The notes under the pieces: generated by a model
Seen by the model: the letters and a program-made list of their open reading frames with translations, nothing else
Databases searched by the model: none
Told to the model about the DNA's origin: nothing
Part shown: positions 25,376-35,188 of the stretch, in pieces
Layout of the letters: each line of letters begins with the position of its first letter
How positions within the stretch are numbered: position 1 is the first letter of the stretch
Assembly (NCBI RefSeq): GCF_000223375.1
Contig: NC_017384.1
Location: 2,172,501 to 2,236,500 of the forward strand
From: Ketogulonicigenium vulgare WSH-001
Lineage (GTDB): Bacteria > Pseudomonadota > Alphaproteobacteria > Rhodobacterales > Rhodobacteraceae
DNA length: 64,000 nucleotides
Reading direction: 5' to 3'
Program-made: the position numbers and the translations under genes

Positions 25376-25402
25376 CCTTGATTTGCCACAAGGGCGAAGC
25401 TT

Positions 25403-25822
25403 TTATGCTTCGACGATGTCTTCGGCTTCCAGACGGGCGCGGTCTGCTGCGCCTTTGGCTGCGACGTCGCGGTCGACAAACTCGATGATCGCCATCGGAG
25501 CCATGTCGCCATAACGGAAACCAGCCTTCAGCACCCGGACGTAACCACCGTTACGGTCCTTGTAGCGCGGGCCCAGGATTTCGAACAGCTTGGCGACGTG
25601 GATGTCTTGCTTCAGACGGGCGTCGGCCTGACGGCGGGCGTGCAGGTCGCCGCGCTTGCCAAGGGTCACCAGCTTGTCAATGACGCGCTTCAATTCTTTG
25701 GCTTTGGGCAGAGTCGTTTTGATCTGCTCGTGCTCGATCAACGAGCCGGCCATGTTTGCGAACATCGCTTTGCGGTGTTCGTGGGTGCGGTTCAGCTTAC
25801 GATAGCCACTACCATGGTTCAT
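25403..25822 (-). CDS. rplQ: 50S ribosomal protein L17
   Basis: A 139-residue large-subunit protein. The N-terminal [20 protein letters not shown] and the [24 protein letters not shown] block are diagnostic; the C-terminal ~20 residues form the acidic/Ala-rich tail common in alphaproteobacteria. It is the last gene of the alpha operon, 107 bp after rpoA, with a GGAG-type ribosome-binding site and an intrinsic terminator downstream. The gap before it contains a CGCGGGG/CCCCGCG stem at 25900-25923. Confidence 0.97.
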   Translation of the reverse strand: MNHGSGYRKLNRTHEHRKAMFANMAGSLIEHEQIKTTLPKAKELKRVIDKLVTLGKRGDLHARRQADARLKQDIHVAKLFEILGPRYKDRNGGYVRVLKAGFRYGDMAPMAIIEFVDRDVAAKGAADRARLEAEDIVEA

Positions 25823-25899
25823 GAGTTTAACTCCTAAATTTTACTTTGTCTGGCACCGGTCATGGTCGGTGCGCCCTTGGGGCTTTAGGCCCTAGTAAA

Positions 25900-25923
25900 C
25901 GCGGGGCAGTTTCCCACCCCGCG
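25900..25923 (-). other. stem-loop between rpoA and rplQ
   Basis: CGCGGGG and CCCCGCG form a 7 bp stem with a 10-base loop right after the rpoA stop, followed on the minus strand by only three Ts. A second palindromic element, CACCG..CGGTG, lies at 25854-25871. They may modulate rplQ expression or protect the rpoA 3' end. Confidence 0.45.
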
Positions 25924-25929
25924 AATGTC

Positions 25930-26946
25930 TTAGAACTGGTCTTCGTATTTCTTGGCCAGCTCTTCAATGTTTTCCGGCGGCCATTCCTCGACATCCATGC
26001 CAAGGTGCAGACCCATGCCCGAAAGCACTTCTTTGATCTCGTTCAGCGACTTGCGGCCGAAGTTCGGGGTGCGGAGCATCTCGGCTTCGGTTTTTTGGAT
26101 CAGGTCGCCAATGTAGACGATATTGTCGTTCTTCAGGCAGTTTGCCGAACGGACCGACAGCTCCAGCTCGTCAACCTTCTTCAGCAGAAGCGGGTTGAAT
26201 TCAAGGCCGTCATCCGCCGCGCCGCCCAGAGCCGATTCAGGCTCGTCGAAGTTCACGAAGATCGACAGCTGGTCTTGCAAAATACGCGCAGCATAAGCCA
26301 CCGCGTCTTCGGGCGAGAGGCCGCCATTGGTTTCGATCTTCATCGTCAGACGGTCGTAATCCAGCACCTGACCTTCGCGGGTCGGCTGCACGTCATACGA
26401 GACCTTCTTGACCGGCGAATACAGCGCATCAATGGCGATCAGGCCAATGGGCGCATCTTCGGGCTTGTTGCGGTCAGCCGCGACATAGCCTTTGCCGGTG
26501 TTGACGGTCAGTTCCATGTACAGCGACGCACCATCATCCAGGTGGCAGATCACATGGTCCTTGTTCAGGATCTCGATCCCGTTCGATTCGCTGATGTCGC
26601 CAGCCGTGACGACAGCCGGGCCTTTGACCTGGATCGACACACGACGCGGACCTTCGACATCCATGCGGATGGCGACGCCCTTCAGGTTCAGAACGATATC
26701 AGTCACATCCTCGCGCACGCCAGTGATCGAGGAGAATTCATGCAAGACGTTGTCGATCTGCACGGCCGTAATAGCGGCACCTTGCAGCGACGACAGCAGG
26801 ATGCGGCGCAGCGCATTGCCCAGCGTCAGACCGAAGCCACGCTCTAGCGGCTCGGCAACGATGGTCGCTTGACGGGCCGCATCGGCACCCGGGCGAACAT
26901 CGAGTTGGGTCGGCTTGATAAGCTCGGACCAATTCCTGTGGATCAT
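25930..26946 (-). CDS. rpoA: DNA-directed RNA polymerase subunit alpha
   Basis: Scaffold for polymerase assembly and contact point for UP elements and activators, 338 residues. The N-terminal domain includes [31 protein letters not shown], the dimer interface. After a linker near residue 240, the C-terminal domain contains [22 protein letters not shown] and [18 protein letters not shown] start at the ATG at 26946 (MIHRNWSEL), with GGAGGG five bases upstream, rather than 26958. The leader carries two strong stem-loops. Confidence 0.97.
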   Translation of the reverse strand: MIHRNWSELIKPTQLDVRPGADAARQATIVAEPLERGFGLTLGNALRRILLSSLQGAAITAVQIDNVLHEFSSITGVREDVTDIVLNLKGVAIRMDVEGPRRVSIQVKGPAVVTAGDISESNGIEILNKDHVICHLDDGASLYMELTVNTGKGYVAADRNKPEDAPIGLIAIDALYSPVKKVSYDVQPTREGQVLDYDRLTMKIETNGGLSPEDAVAYAARILQDQLSIFVNFDEPESALGGAADDGLEFNPLLLKKVDELELSVRSANCLKNDNIVYIGDLIQKTEAEMLRTPNFGRKSLNEIKEVLSGMGLHLGMDVEEWPPENIEELAKKYEDQF

Positions 26947-26962
26947 GTGTCCCTCCATTCCT

Positions 26963-27045
26963 GTCCGTCCCCATGTCCAGATGGACGGACGCCCGAGGTT
27001 GCAATGACGAAGGCAGGGCCGCTCCGCAGTCGGAGTGGCCCTGCC
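26963..27045 (-). other. two stem-loops in the rpsK-rpoA gap
   Basis: Within the 114 bp between rpsK and rpoA are two strong inverted repeats. At 27012-27045 a 9 bp perfect outer stem (GGCAGGGCC/GGCCCTGCC) encloses a CTCCG/CGGAG inner stem. At 26963-26990 there is GTCCGTCC/GGACGGAC. Neither has a good T-tract on the minus strand, so I read them as structured leader or mRNA-processing elements for rpoA. Confidence 0.5.
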
Positions 27046-27060
27046 AACAGGGTTCGTAGA

Positions 27061-27453
27061 TTAGACGCGACGACGCTTCGGCGGACGGCAGCCGTTGTGT
27101 GCGATCGGGGTCACGTCGCGGATCGACGTGATGTTAAAGCCGATAGCGGCCAGCGCACGCAGCGCCGACTCACGGCCCGAACCGGGGCCTTGCACTTCGA
27201 CTTCCAGCGTCTTCACACCATGTTCCTGCGCCTTACGGCCAGCATCTTCGGCAGCCATCTGAGCCGCATAAGGCGTCGACTTACGCGAGCCTTTGAAGCC
27301 CATCGTGCCCGACGACGACCATGCGATCGCATTGCCTTGCACGTCCGAGATCAGGATCTTGGTGTTGTTGAACGACGAGTTCACATGCGCCACGCCAGCG
27401 GCGATGTTCTTGGAGACCTTCTTCTTGCCCCCACGGCGGGTATCACGAGCCAT
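27061..27453 (-). CDS. rpsK: 30S ribosomal protein S11
   Basis: A 130-residue small-subunit platform protein. Recognisable blocks are [42 protein letters not shown] and the conserved C-terminal [16 protein letters not shown]. It follows rpsM by 11 bp with a GGAG ribosome-binding site, and precedes rpoA by 114 bp of hairpin-rich sequence. The gene order rpsM-rpsK-rpoA-rplQ is the alpha operon without rpsD, as usual in alphaproteobacteria. Confidence 0.97.
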   Translation of the reverse strand: MARDTRRGGKKKVSKNIAAGVAHVNSSFNNTKILISDVQGNAIAWSSSGTMGFKGSRKSTPYAAQMAAEDAGRKAQEHGVKTLEVEVQGPGSGRESALRALAAIGFNITSIRDVTPIAHNGCRPPKRRRV

Positions 27454-27465
27454 GTCGGAGTCTCC

Positions 27466-27834
27466 TTACTTCTTCTTGCCGGCGATGGCCTTTGCGGGGC
27501 CTTTGCGCGTGCGGGCATTGGTGTGCGTACGCTGACCGCGAACCGGCAGGTTGCGGCGATGACGCAGACCACGGTAAGCACCCAGATCCATCAGACGTTT
27601 GATGTTCATGCTCACTTCGCGGCGCAGGTCGCCTTCGACGGTGTAGTTCGCGTCGATATGTTCACGAATCGCCAGGACTTCAGCGTCCGACAGTTCGTTG
27701 ACACGACGGGTCGGCTCGATACCGACAGCCGCGCAGATAGCTTCTGCCGAAGTCGGACCGATACCGGTGATGTAAGTAAGAGCGATAGGTACGCGCTTTC
27801 CAGTCGGGATGTTAACGCCGGCAATACGTGCCAC
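27466..27834 (-). CDS. rpsM: 30S ribosomal protein S13, GTG start
   Basis: A 122-residue small-subunit head protein contacting the P-site tRNA and 50S bridges. The sequence [21 protein letters not shown] and the C-terminal [18 protein letters not shown] are diagnostic. The proper start is GTG at 27834, seven bases after AAAGGAAG; family members begin exactly here, and the longer ATG frame to 27915 has an unrelated extension. It is the first gene after the promoter at 27987-28015. Confidence 0.96.
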   Translation of the reverse strand: MARIAGVNIPTGKRVPIALTYITGIGPTSAEAICAAVGIEPTRRVNELSDAEVLAIREHIDANYTVEGDLRREVSMNIKRLMDLGAYRGLRHRRNLPVRGQRTHTNARTRKGPAKAIAGKKK

Positions 27835-27986
27835 GTTGCTTCCTTTCGTTGCGATTCCGTAGTCCCGGAACCTTTTTTCACAACGACAGCCCGCAGATTC
27901 AAATCCTTGGGCCATCAGTTCAGGTAGTCTCGCCCATTAAAACGTGCGCGAAACAGGCGATTCTGCCCCGCAATGCGGGATGGGCT

Positions 27987-28015
27987 TCATTAAGGGGGAA
28001 ATGATGCAACGTCAA
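27987..28015 (-). promoter_or_regulatory. promoter of rpsM-rpsK-rpoA-rplQ
   Basis: Minus-strand TTGACG (28010-28015), a 17 bp spacer and TAATGA (27987-27992) lie about 155 bp upstream of the rpsM GTG, in the 200 bp gap after adk. A CCCGC/GCGGG stem follows downstream of it. The promoter would let the alpha operon be expressed apart from spc. Confidence 0.65.
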
Positions 28016-28034
28016 GCCCACCTCCCCCATAAGA

Positions 28035-28694
28035 TCAAAGCTTTGTCGGACCGTCGAGAAAGCCCGCGATCTGGCCCGAGACTTCGCTGATTTCCGCCAG
28101 CCCGTCCACCATGCGCAACTTATGCGCGTAGTAGTAATAGCCGACCAAAGGCGAGGTCTGTTTGTAATAGGCCATCAGGCGGGTCTTGAGCGATTCGGCA
28201 TTATCATCGGCGCGGCGGGTAAAGGTGGTGCTGCCGCAAACAGTGCATTTGCCATCCGCCGGGATCGGCTTGGTGACATCGTGGTAAACCTCGCCGCAGC
28301 TTGCGCAGGTCGAGCGACCCGACACGCGTGCGACCAGCACTTCGTCATCCACTTGCATCTCGATGACATGTTCGATGTCCTGACCGATTTCGCTCAGCAA
28401 TTTGCCAAGCGCATCGGCCTGCCGCAGCGTGCGGGGGAAGCCATCAAAAATATAGCCGCCCGTCGCATCGCCACTTTCCAGACGCTCGCGAATAAGACCA
28501 ATGACGATCTCGTCGGTGACGAGGTGACCTTTATCCATCACCTCTGCCACGCGCTTGCCCATCTCGGTTCCCGAGGTACGGGCCTCGCGCAGCATGTCAC
28601 CCGTCGAGAGCTGAACCATTCCGCGTTGTTCGACCAGGATCCGGGCCTGTGTGCCTTTGCCGGCGCCCGGCGGTCCCAGTAGGATAATATTCAT
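28035..28694 (-). CDS. adk: adenylate kinase
   Basis: Interconverts ATP + AMP and 2 ADP. The 219-residue long-form enzyme has P-loop GPPGAGKGT at 7-15, the AMP-binding region [24 protein letters not shown], and a LID domain with four cysteines (CASC and CTVC) that should bind zinc. Its ATG overlaps the secY stop by 4 bp. adk downstream of secY at the end of the spc operon is a conserved arrangement. Confidence 0.97.
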   Translation of the reverse strand: MNIILLGPPGAGKGTQARILVEQRGMVQLSTGDMLREARTSGTEMGKRVAEVMDKGHLVTDEIVIGLIRERLESGDATGGYIFDGFPRTLRQADALGKLLSEIGQDIEHVIEMQVDDEVLVARVSGRSTCASCGEVYHDVTKPIPADGKCTVCGSTTFTRRADDNAESLKTRLMAYYKQTSPLVGYYYYAHKLRMVDGLAEISEVSGQIAGFLDGPTKL

Positions 28695-30064
28695 CGACGC
28701 GAAGGTCCTTTTGCCTTGGGTTTAGTCGTTGTCGTTTTACGGCCGCGCAGTTGCGATTTCTGGATCAGACCTTCGTATTGGTGCGCCAGAAGATGCGATT
28801 GAACCTGCTGGATCGTATCCATCCCGACCGAAACAATAATCAGGATCGAGGTGCCGCCGATATAGGCGGTGATGCCCAGCTCGGTGCGCAGCAGATCAGG
28901 CAGCAGCACAACCAGTGCCAGATAGCCCGCGCCCAGAACCAGCACGCGGTTCACGACGTAATCCAGATATTCAACCGTGCGCTTGCCCGGGCGGATACCC
29001 GGAATAAAGCCGTTTTGGTTCTTCAGGTTGTCGGCGACATCCTCGGTCTTGAACGCCACTTCCTTGGTGTAGAAGTACGTAAAGAACACGATCATCAGCA
29101 CCGTCAGCAGCAGATAAAGCGGTTGGCCCTGACCAAAATAGGCCAGAATCCAGCTCATGACCGGGCCAGTGGCCGCGGTGCTGCTAAAGGTTGCAAGCGT
29201 CGTCGGCAGCAGCAGCAAGGTCGAGGCGAAAATCGCCGGGATCACGCCCGCCGGGTTCACCTTGATCGGCAGATGCGACGAGCCGCCGTCATAGATCTTC
29301 ATCCCCACCTGTCGGCGCGGATATTGGATGTGGATCTTGCGCAGGCTGCGCTCCATGAACACGACAAAGGTCAGTGTCAGCAGCACGACAACCAAGATCA
29401 GCAGGATTGCACCCGTACTGATGGCGCCCGTACGGCCCTGGACAAAGAACTGCGCCAGTGCAGCCGGAATTTCCGCGATGATACCGATGAAGATGATCAG
29501 CGAGATACCGTTACCGATACCGCGTGCGGTGATCTGTTCACCCAGCCACATCAGGAACATCGTGCCGCCAACCAGCGTCACAACCGCGTTCAGACGGAAG
29601 GCCAGACCGGGGTCGGTCACCATGTTACCGGCCTCAAGGCTGACAGCGATGCCGAAACCTTGGAAAATCGCCAGAACCAGCGTGCCGTAGCGGGTGTATT
29701 GGTTGATCTTGCGGCGGCCTTGCTCGCCCTCTTTCTTCAGTTGCTTCAACGGCTCCCAAAGCGAGGCCAGAAGCTGCACGATGATCGAGGCCGAGATATA
29801 CGGCATGATCCCCAGCGCGAAGATACCCATGCGCGAAAGCGCACCGCCGGTGAACATGGACAGCATACCGCCAATGCCGGCAGCTGCGCCTTCCATGAAA
29901 TTTTGAAGTGCCAGATCGTCAATACCAGGAACCGGGATATAGGTCCCGAGACGGTAGACGATCAGCAGCATGATGGTGAAGAAAATGCGCTGGCGCAGCT
30001 CGGTTGCCCGGCCAAGGGCCGACCAGCTGAGGTTTGCCGCCATTTGCTCTGCTGCAGATGCCAT
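28691..30064 (-). CDS. secY: preprotein translocase subunit SecY
   Basis: The channel subunit of the Sec translocon, 457 residues with ten hydrophobic segments. Landmarks are the N-terminal [27 protein letters not shown], a plug-region stretch with [26 protein letters not shown], and the cytosolic loop [15 protein letters not shown]. The C-terminal [18 protein letters not shown] is basic. It lies 108 bp after rplO, with a 7 bp stem-loop at 30145-30163 in the gap, and overlaps adk. Confidence 0.97.
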   Translation of the reverse strand: MASAAEQMAANLSWSALGRATELRQRIFFTIMLLIVYRLGTYIPVPGIDDLALQNFMEGAAAGIGGMLSMFTGGALSRMGIFALGIMPYISASIIVQLLASLWEPLKQLKKEGEQGRRKINQYTRYGTLVLAIFQGFGIAVSLEAGNMVTDPGLAFRLNAVVTLVGGTMFLMWLGEQITARGIGNGISLIIFIGIIAEIPAALAQFFVQGRTGAISTGAILLILVVVLLTLTFVVFMERSLRKIHIQYPRRQVGMKIYDGGSSHLPIKVNPAGVIPAIFASTLLLLPTTLATFSSTAATGPVMSWILAYFGQGQPLYLLLTVLMIVFFTYFYTKEVAFKTEDVADNLKNQNGFIPGIRPGKRTVEYLDYVVNRVLVLGAGYLALVVLLPDLLRTELGITAYIGGTSILIIVSVGMDTIQQVQSHLLAHQYEGLIQKSQLRGRKTTTTKPKAKGPSRR

Positions 30065-30144
30065 GCGAGGGCGCTCTCTCTGTCATGAAAGCGCCGCCAC
30101 CCGGTCTGTCCAGGCAGCGGCACAGGAAAAGATAACAGGAAGTT

Positions 30145-30163
30145 AGGCGCGACGGGCGCGCCT
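30145..30163 (-). other. stem-loop between rplO and secY
   Basis: AGGCGCG and CGCGCCT form a perfect 7 bp stem with a 5-base loop, 9 bp after the rplO stop. The sequence following it on the minus strand is not a continuous T-run, so full termination is unlikely. Confidence 0.4.
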
Positions 30164-30172
30164 TACAACCGT

Positions 30173-30652
30173 TTACTCGGCCGCAGCAGCGTGAAGAGGA
30201 ATGATCTTCACCGAACCGCCAGCCTTTTCAACCGCTTCGACTGCGCCTTGCGACGCGCCGGTGACGACGAAAGCGACTTTAGCAGTCAGCTCGCCTTTGG
30301 CGAGGATGCGGATGCCGTCCAGCTTGCGACGCACCAGACCCGAAGCGATCAGCGCTTCTTCGGTGACTTCGCCTGCGATGTCCAGCTTGCCGAGGTCGAT
30401 GAACTTCTGGATCAGACCCAGGTTCACAACCGAATAATGCTTGGCGTTGGGCTTGTTGAAGCCACGCTTGGGCAGACGACGGTAGATCGGCATTTGGCCG
30501 CCTTCAAAACCGTTGATTGCCACGCCCGAACGCGAGCTTTGACCCTTGATACCACGACCACCGGTCTTACCTTTGCCCGAACCCGGACCACGGCCAACGC
30601 GCTTACGGCGTTTGGTTGCACCTTCGTTATCGTGCAGTTCATGCAGTTTCAT
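30173..30652 (-). CDS. rplO: 50S ribosomal protein L15
   Basis: A 159-residue large-subunit protein with the Gly/Lys/Arg-rich N-terminal arm [43 protein letters not shown], and an alpha/beta C-terminal domain. I start at the ATG at 30652 (MKLHELHDN), with AAGGAGAGC upstream, not the longer frame to 30751, which would translate the intercistronic hairpin. Two terminator-like hairpins separate it from rpmD. Confidence 0.97.
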   Translation of the reverse strand: MKLHELHDNEGATKRRKRVGRGPGSGKGKTGGRGIKGQSSRSGVAINGFEGGQMPIYRRLPKRGFNKPNAKHYSVVNLGLIQKFIDLGKLDIAGEVTEEALIASGLVRRKLDGIRILAKGELTAKVAFVVTGASQGAVEAVEKAGGSVKIIPLHAAAAE

Positions 30653-30706
30653 GTCGCTCTCCTTATGCCGGAATTGGCGACCCAGCGACGGAGAAGCCAA
30701 ACACGG

Positions 30707-30736
30707 AAAAAATGATGGGCAGGGATTACCCTGCCC
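30707..30736 (-). terminator. terminator-like hairpin before rplO (second of two)
   Basis: GGGCAGGG and CCCTGCCC form an 8 bp perfect stem with a 4-base loop (30717-30736), followed after ATCA by six Ts (30707-30712). It is the rplO-proximal member of a tandem pair in the 128 bp rpmD-rplO gap and probably only attenuates, since rplO, secY and adk have no obvious promoter of their own. Confidence 0.6.
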
Positions 30737-30741
30737 GAAGG

Positions 30742-30773
30742 AAAAGGCCAACCCCGATTCCTCGGGATTGGCC
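30742..30773 (-). terminator. terminator-like hairpin after rpmD (first of two)
   Basis: GGCCAA and TTGGCC close a stem continued by CCCGA/TCGGG (30746-30773), followed on the minus strand by TTTTCC. It begins 7 bp after the rpmD stop. In tandem with the hairpin at 30717-30736 it makes this the most terminator-like gap of the spc genes. Confidence 0.6.
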
Positions 30774-30780
30774 CAGTCTT

Positions 30781-30969
30781 TTAGCCACGCTCTTCGATGA
30801 TCTCGACGAGGTGGGAAATCGAATTCACCATACCACGGACCGAAGGAGTATCCTCCAGCTCGCGGGTGCGGTTCATCTTGTTCAGCCCCAGACCGATCAG
30901 CGTAGCCTGCTGTTTAGCAGGACGACGAGCGGGCGAGCGAACTTGCTTGACGACGATGGTCTTAGCCAT
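30781..30969 (-). CDS. rpmD: 50S ribosomal protein L30
   Basis: A 62-residue large-subunit protein that matches L30 from end to end, with [32 protein letters not shown] and the C-terminal [16 protein letters not shown]. It lies 11 bp after rpsE and is followed by two tandem hairpins before rplO. L30 is absent in some lineages, and its presence with the usual rpsE-rpmD-rplO order is normal here. Confidence 0.97.
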   Translation of the reverse strand: MAKTIVVKQVRSPARRPAKQQATLIGLGLNKMNRTRELEDTPSVRGMVNSISHLVEIIEERG

Positions 30970-30980
30970 TTGTCAGCTCC

Positions 30981-31544
30981 TTACGCTTCGACGGCTTCGG
31001 CGGCTTCGCCGGTGCGGTGCAGAATGTCAGCGACTTTCTTGCCACGACGCTGGGCAACCGCACGGGGCGATTGTTCCGACTTCAGGGCATTCATGGTCGC
31101 ACGGATCATGTTGTAAGGGTTCTGCGAACCCAGCGACTTCGAAACGACGTCTTGGACGCCCAGCATTTCAAAGACAGCACGCATCGGACCACCCGCGATG
31201 ATCCCGGTACCGGGAACTGCGGTGCGCATCACGATACGACCAGCGCCGTGGCGCCCTTCGATATCGTGGTGCAGCGTGCGGCCTTCGCGCAGCTGAACGC
31301 GGATCATGCTGCGTTTCGCTTGCTCGGTTGCCTTACGGATCGCTTCGGGCACTTCTTTCGCCTTGCCCTTGCCGAACCCTACGCGGCCCTTTTGGTCACC
31401 GACGACCACCAAGGCTGCAAAGCCCATGCGGCGGCCGCCTTTGACGGTCTTGGACACGCGGTTGATCGCCACGAGACGATCGGCGAATTCCGGGGCGGCT
31501 TCCTCGCGGTCGCGACGGTCCCGGCGGTTTTCACGTTCTGCCAT
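30981..31544 (-). CDS. rpsE: 30S ribosomal protein S5
   Basis: A 187-residue small-subunit protein important for decoding accuracy. It has a charged N-terminal extension ([16 protein letters not shown]), the double-stranded-RNA-binding S5 domain ([28 protein letters not shown]), and the [30 protein letters not shown]-terminal domain. It lies 11 bp after rplR. The Ala/Glu-rich end is typical of the group. Confidence 0.97.
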   Translation of the reverse strand: MAERENRRDRRDREEAAPEFADRLVAINRVSKTVKGGRRMGFAALVVVGDQKGRVGFGKGKAKEVPEAIRKATEQAKRSMIRVQLREGRTLHHDIEGRHGAGRIVMRTAVPGTGIIAGGPMRAVFEMLGVQDVVSKSLGSQNPYNMIRATMNALKSEQSPRAVAQRRGKKVADILHRTGEAAEAVEA

Positions 31545-31555
31545 ATCTCGTCTCC

Positions 31556-31915
31556 TTAGATCTTCAGGCCGGCTTCACGCGCGGCATCGGCCAGAGCCTT
31601 GATCTTCCCATGATAGACGAAGCCACCACGGTCGAAATAAGCTTCCGACACACCGGCAGCCTTGGCACGCTCGGCGATAGTCGCGCCGATCTTGCTTGCT
31701 GCTTCGATGTTGTTCTTGCCGACGTAGCCCAGTTCCTTCTCGAGCGTCGAAGCTGCGGCGACAGTTACGCCCGCTACGTCGTCGATCAGCTGGACGCTGA
31801 TGTTCTTGGACGAACGGTGAACCGACAGGCGAAGACGCCCCGCGTTCACTGCTCGCAATTTGTTCCGAACGCGCATACGGCGCTTCAGGAACAGTTCCCG
31901 CTTGCTGCTTGCCAT
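31556..31915 (-). CDS. rplR: 50S ribosomal protein L18
   Basis: A 119-residue 5S rRNA-binding protein. Family blocks are the basic N-terminus [38 protein letters not shown] and [24 protein letters not shown]. It sits between rplF and rpsE with about 11 bp on either side, each with a Shine-Dalgarno-like GGA. Confidence 0.97.
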   Translation of the reverse strand: MASSKRELFLKRRMRVRNKLRAVNAGRLRLSVHRSSKNISVQLIDDVAGVTVAAASTLEKELGYVGKNNIEAASKIGATIAERAKAAGVSEAYFDRGGFVYHGKIKALADAAREAGLKI

Positions 31916-31926
31916 TATCGCGTTCC

Positions 31927-32460
31927 TTACTTCTTCTTCCCTTCCTTGCGGAAGATGAATTCGCCTTTGTACTTGATACCTTTGCCTTTATAGGGCTCGG
32001 GCGCTTTCCATTCACGAATGTTTGCCGCCACTTGGCCAACGCGTTGTGCGTCGATACCTTCGATGACGATTTCAGTCTGCTTGGGCGAGGTCACGGTGAC
32101 GTCCTTCGGAATTTCGAAGTTTACGTCATGCGAATAGCCAAGCGACAGCTTCAGGACATTGCCTTGGAGGTTGGCGCGGTAACCCACACCGGTGATCTCC
32201 AGCTCTTTGCGGAAACCCTTGGTCACACCAGTGATCAGGTTTTCCACCATCGAGCGCGACATACCCCATTGTTGGCGGGCACGCTTCGACAGGCCACGCG
32301 GCGTGACGGTGACAGCACCGTCTTCCACTGCCAGCGTTACGTCGTCAGTCGCCTTGAAGTTCAAAGTACCTTTGGGGCCTTTGATTTCAATCGACTGGCC
32401 CGAAACGGTCGCGGTGACGCCGGCGGGGATTGCCACAGGCTTCTTACCAATACGAGACAT
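31927..32460 (-). CDS. rplF: 50S ribosomal protein L6
   Basis: A 177-residue protein near the factor-binding site of the 50S subunit. It has two tandem repeats of the L6 fold; diagnostic are [23 protein letters not shown] and the C-terminal [17 protein letters not shown]. It is 12 bp after rpsH and 11 bp before rplR. Its length is the family standard. Confidence 0.97.
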   Translation of the reverse strand: MSRIGKKPVAIPAGVTATVSGQSIEIKGPKGTLNFKATDDVTLAVEDGAVTVTPRGLSKRARQQWGMSRSMVENLITGVTKGFRKELEITGVGYRANLQGNVLKLSLGYSHDVNFEIPKDVTVTSPKQTEIVIEGIDAQRVGQVAANIREWKAPEPYKGKGIKYKGEFIFRKEGKKK

Positions 32461-32472
32461 TCCAGGACCCCC

Positions 32473-32865
32473 TTAGAATACGGTGCACAGCACTTCGCCG
32501 CCAACGTTGGCAGCACGTGCATGTGCATCGGACATGACGCCCTTGGGAGTGGAAACGATCGAGACGCCCAGGCCCTGACGGACCGACGGCAGATCTTTCA
32601 CACCCATGTACACGCGACGACCCGGCTTGGATACGCGTTTGATTTCGCGGATCACGGGGGCGCCTTCGTAGTACTTCAGGCCGATTTCAAAGGTGGGTTG
32701 GTTGTTCGCGTCGACACCCGATTCGTAGCCACGGATGTAGCCTTCGTCGAGCAGGACATCGAGAACCCATGCGCGCAGCTTCGAAGCGGGCGTGACAACC
32801 GTCGAGCGGCCACGTGCTTGCGAGTTGCGGATGCGGGTCAGCATATCGCCGATAGGATCATTCAT
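32473..32865 (-). CDS. rpsH: 30S ribosomal protein S8
   Basis: A 130-residue 16S rRNA central-domain binder. Recognisable are [19 protein letters not shown] at the start, [28 protein letters not shown] blocks, and the C-terminal [23 protein letters not shown]. In E. coli S8 represses translation of the spc mRNA; whether it does so here is not visible. It starts 12 bp after rpsN. Confidence 0.97.
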   Translation of the reverse strand: MNDPIGDMLTRIRNSQARGRSTVVTPASKLRAWVLDVLLDEGYIRGYESGVDANNQPTFEIGLKYYEGAPVIREIKRVSKPGRRVYMGVKDLPSVRQGLGVSIVSTPKGVMSDAHARAANVGGEVLCTVF

Positions 32866-32877
32866 TGATCGCTCTCC

Positions 32878-33183
32878 TTACCAGCTCGACTTGACCATGC
32901 CGGGGATCTCGCCGTTCGAGCCAAGCTCGCGCAGCATGATCCGGCTGATCTTCAGCTTACGGTAATAGGCGTGGGGACGCCCGGTGAGTTGGCAACGGTT
33001 GTGCAGGCGCGTTGCGGACGAGTTGCGGGGCAGCTCGGCCAGCTTCAGCGAAGCCTTGAAACGCTCTTCAACCGAAGCGTTTTTGTCGTTAGCGACAGCC
33101 TTCAGCGCAGCGCGCTTTTCGGCATACTGAGCGACGAGTTTCTCGCGCTTCAGTTCGCGTTCGACCATGGATTTCTTAGCCAT
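32878..33183 (-). CDS. rpsN: 30S ribosomal protein S14, long zinc-free form
   Basis: A 101-residue small-subunit head protein of the C-minus type: it has the long N-terminal helix ([23 protein letters not shown]) and lacks the CxxC zinc pairs of the short paralogue. The C-terminal [33 protein letters not shown] is diagnostic. It follows rplE by 20 bp. Only this one copy is in the window. Confidence 0.97.
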   Translation of the reverse strand: MAKKSMVERELKREKLVAQYAEKRAALKAVANDKNASVEERFKASLKLAELPRNSSATRLHNRCQLTGRPHAYYRKLKISRIMLRELGSNGEIPGMVKSSW

Positions 33184-33203
33184 AAATCTCTCTCCTGCCG
33201 CGC

Positions 33204-33767
33204 TTAGCTGTTGAAGGGCATGTTGAAGTGTTTCAACAGCGCCTTGGCTTCAGCATCGTTGTTCGCGGTCGTGCAGATCACGATGTCCATGCCCCAGTTC
33301 TCATCGATCTTGTCGAAGTTGATCTCGGGGAACACGATGTGCTCTTTGAGGCCGGTGGCGTAGTTGCCACGACCATCGAAGCTTTTGCCCGACACGCCGC
33401 GGAAGTCGCGGATACGGGGCATTGCAACGGTGATCAGACGGTCAAGGAACTCGTACATACGATCGCCACGCAGAGTGACTTTGGCGCCCAGCGGCATTTC
33501 TTCACGGACGCGGAAGCCAGCGATCGACTTCTTTGCCTTGGTGACGACGGCCTTTTGACCAGCGATGGTCGACAGGTCTTCTTGCGCCGACTTTGCCTTT
33601 TTGCTGTCGCGAACGGCTTCCGAACCGCAGCCGATGTTCAGGACGATTTTGTCCAGACGCGGGATCTGCATGTCGTTCTTATAGCCGAACTCTTCCTTCA
33701 GCGCAGCGCGGATGCGTGCGGTGTAGTCAGCCTTCAGGCGCGGGGTGTAAGTTGCGTTATCCAGCAT
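33204..33767 (-). CDS. rplE: 50S ribosomal protein L5
   Basis: A 187-residue 5S rRNA-binding protein at the central protuberance. Blocks include [54 protein letters not shown] and [16 protein letters not shown]. Its ATG shares one base with the rplX stop codon (33767), implying translational coupling. Confidence 0.97.
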   Translation of the reverse strand: MLDNATYTPRLKADYTARIRAALKEEFGYKNDMQIPRLDKIVLNIGCGSEAVRDSKKAKSAQEDLSTIAGQKAVVTKAKKSIAGFRVREEMPLGAKVTLRGDRMYEFLDRLITVAMPRIRDFRGVSGKSFDGRGNYATGLKEHIVFPEINFDKIDENWGMDIVICTTANNDAEAKALLKHFNMPFNS

Positions 33768-34072
33768 CAGAGCGCATCCCCAGTGGTCTTGGCGAAGCGC
33801 ACTTTCTTGCCGTCTTCCTCGCGGAAGCCGACGCGGGTGGCTTTGCCGTTTGCATCAACGATGGCCAGGTTCGACAGGTCGAGCGGCAGCGCTTTGGACT
33901 GACGGCCACCCTGGTTGGTCTGGCTTTGCTTTACGTGGCGGATCGCAACGTTCACGCCATCAACGATGGCACGGCCGGCTTTGGGGTCAACGCTGACGAT
34001 CTCGCCAGTTTTGCCTTTGTCCTTGCCGGTCAGAACGACGACCTTATCACCTTTACGGAGTTTGGCAGCCAT
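33767..34072 (-). CDS. rplX: 50S ribosomal protein L24
   Basis: A 101-residue assembly initiator of the 50S subunit with an N-terminal KOW motif ([25 protein letters not shown]) and [32 protein letters not shown]. It overlaps rplN and rplE by one base on each side, giving an uninterrupted rplN-rplX-rplE coupling. Confidence 0.97.
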   Translation of the reverse strand: MAAKLRKGDKVVVLTGKDKGKTGEIVSVDPKAGRAIVDGVNVAIRHVKQSQTNQGGRQSKALPLDLSNLAIVDANGKATRVGFREEDGKKVRFAKTTGDAL

Positions 34073-34440
34073 TACAGCACCTCCGGCGCAAGCGAGATGA
34101 TTTTCATGAAGTTCTTTGCGCGCAGCTCGCGCACGACCGGCCCGAAAATACGGGTGCCGACGGGCTCCATGTTGTTGTTCAGGATGACAGCCGCGTTGCG
34201 GTCAAAGCGGATGGCAGTGCCATCCTCGCGACGGACTTCCTTGGCGGTGCGAACGACGACAGCCTTACGGACGTCACCTTTCTTCACGCGGCCACGCGGA
34301 ATAGCTTCCTTGACGGAAACGACAATAATGTCGCCCACGGAAGCATACCGGCGGTGCGAACCGCCCAATACCTTGATGCACTGAACTCGGCGGGCGCCGG
34401 AGTTATCAGCAACATCCAGGTTGGTCTGCATCTGGATCAT
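34072..34440 (-). CDS. rplN: 50S ribosomal protein L14
   Basis: A 122-residue highly conserved large-subunit protein starting [18 protein letters not shown], with [22 protein letters not shown] and the closing [12 protein letters not shown]. It lies 80 bp after rpsQ. That gap contains a small GGCCTG/CAGGCC stem-loop and no gene. Confidence 0.97.
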   Translation of the reverse strand: MIQMQTNLDVADNSGARRVQCIKVLGGSHRRYASVGDIIVVSVKEAIPRGRVKKGDVRKAVVVRTAKEVRREDGTAIRFDRNAAVILNNNMEPVGTRIFGPVVRELRAKNFMKIISLAPEVL

Positions 34441-34520
34441 GTGGTTTCTCCCGACCTTACGGGGGCCTGGCAGTCAGGCCTTATCCCGGGGTTTCGATTA
34501 AAAGGTTGCAACCGTCAGCA

Positions 34521-34751
34521 TTAACCGACGATGACTTCCCAGCGCTTGGTCTTCGACTTGGGCGCACATTCTTGAATGCGAACCATGTCGCCAATCTTGA
34601 ACGTGTTGGCTTCGTCGTGCGCACGATACTTTTTCGACTTACGAACAGTCTTCTGCAGCAGCGGGTGCTTGAAGCGACGCTCGACCAGGACGGTCACGGT
34701 CTGTTCGTTCTTATCCGAGGTGACGACACCCTGAAGGATACGCTTGGGCAT
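34521..34751 (-). CDS. rpsQ: 30S ribosomal protein S17
   Basis: A 76-residue primary 16S rRNA-binding protein with the OB fold: [42 protein letters not shown], then [19 protein letters not shown]. It follows rpmC by 3 bp, so the two are surely translated from one mRNA. Confidence 0.97.
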   Translation of the reverse strand: MPKRILQGVVTSDKNEQTVTVLVERRFKHPLLQKTVRKSKKYRAHDEANTFKIGDMVRIQECAPKSKTKRWEVIVG

Positions 34752-34754
34752 ATC

Positions 34755-34961
34755 TTAAGCCTCCGAAGCAGCAGCTGCTGCTTTTTGGTTGAGAATAGTG
34801 TTCACACGCGCAACGTCACGACGGACGGCACGAATGCGCGAGCTGTTCTCAAGCTGGCCGGTTGCTTGTTGGAAGCGCAGGTTAAACGCTTCTTTCTTCA
34901 GAGCACCAAGATCTTCCCGAAGTTGCTCGGGCGTCTTGTCACGCAGTTCTTGGGCTTTCAT
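34755..34961 (-). CDS. rpmC: 50S ribosomal protein L29
   Basis: A 68-residue protein by the polypeptide exit tunnel: [43 protein letters not shown] matches L29. I use the ATG at 34961, with AGGGG eight bases upstream; an ATG at 34967 is possible. The long frame to 35141 would translate the promoter region. It is the first gene after an internal terminator and promoter, so it begins a separate transcription unit within the S10-spc cluster. Confidence 0.96.
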   Translation of the reverse strand: MKAQELRDKTPEQLREDLGALKKEAFNLRFQQATGQLENSSRIRAVRRDVARVNTILNQKAAAAASEA

Positions 34962-35047
34962 TCCCATTTCCCCTACTTGCACCAGAAGGCCCTTTTGAAG
35001 GTGACCCTGAGTCTGGTGGGTTATTTTGTCTAGAATCTGACTTGCCG

Positions 35048-35076
35048 CGCATAGCACCGTGGGGTCAGCCACGCAA
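35048..35076 (-). promoter_or_regulatory. internal promoter upstream of rpmC
   Basis: Minus-strand TTGCGT (35071-35076), a 17 bp spacer and TATGCG (35048-35053) lie about 85 bp upstream of rpmC, immediately downstream of three tandem 16 bp repeats and an intrinsic terminator. The hexamers are moderate matches. The case rests mainly on a terminator upstream and a gene start downstream. Confidence 0.55.
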
Positions 35077-35097
35077 GGGCAAAGAGTCTTATTCCTT

Positions 35098-35145
35098 GAC
35101 CCCAAGGAAATGCGACCCAAACGAAATGGGACCCACAGCAAATGG
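35098..35145. repeat. three tandem 16 bp repeats between rplP and rpmC
   Basis: Three head-to-tail units read GACCCCAAGGAAATGC (35098-35113), GACCCAAACGAAATGG (35114-35129) and GACCCACAGCAAATGG (35130-35145). GACCC and AAATG are invariant, with variation in the middle. They sit between the rplP terminator and the rpmC promoter, 22 bp upstream of the -35 hexamer. No coding role is apparent. Confidence 0.8.
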
Positions 35146-35152
35146 GCGCCGC

Positions 35153-35188
35153 AAAAGAAAACCGCCGCCCCGTTGCCAGGGCGGCGGT
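35153..35188 (-). terminator. intrinsic terminator after rplP
   Basis: ACCGCCGCCC and GGGCGGCGGT form a 10 bp stem (35161-35188), with one extra C on the loop side, around a short loop. On the minus strand a TTTTCTTTT-like tract follows (35153-35161). It lies 24 bp past the rplP stop and is as strong as the rplQ terminator, so the S10 genes appear to end here. Confidence 0.85.
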
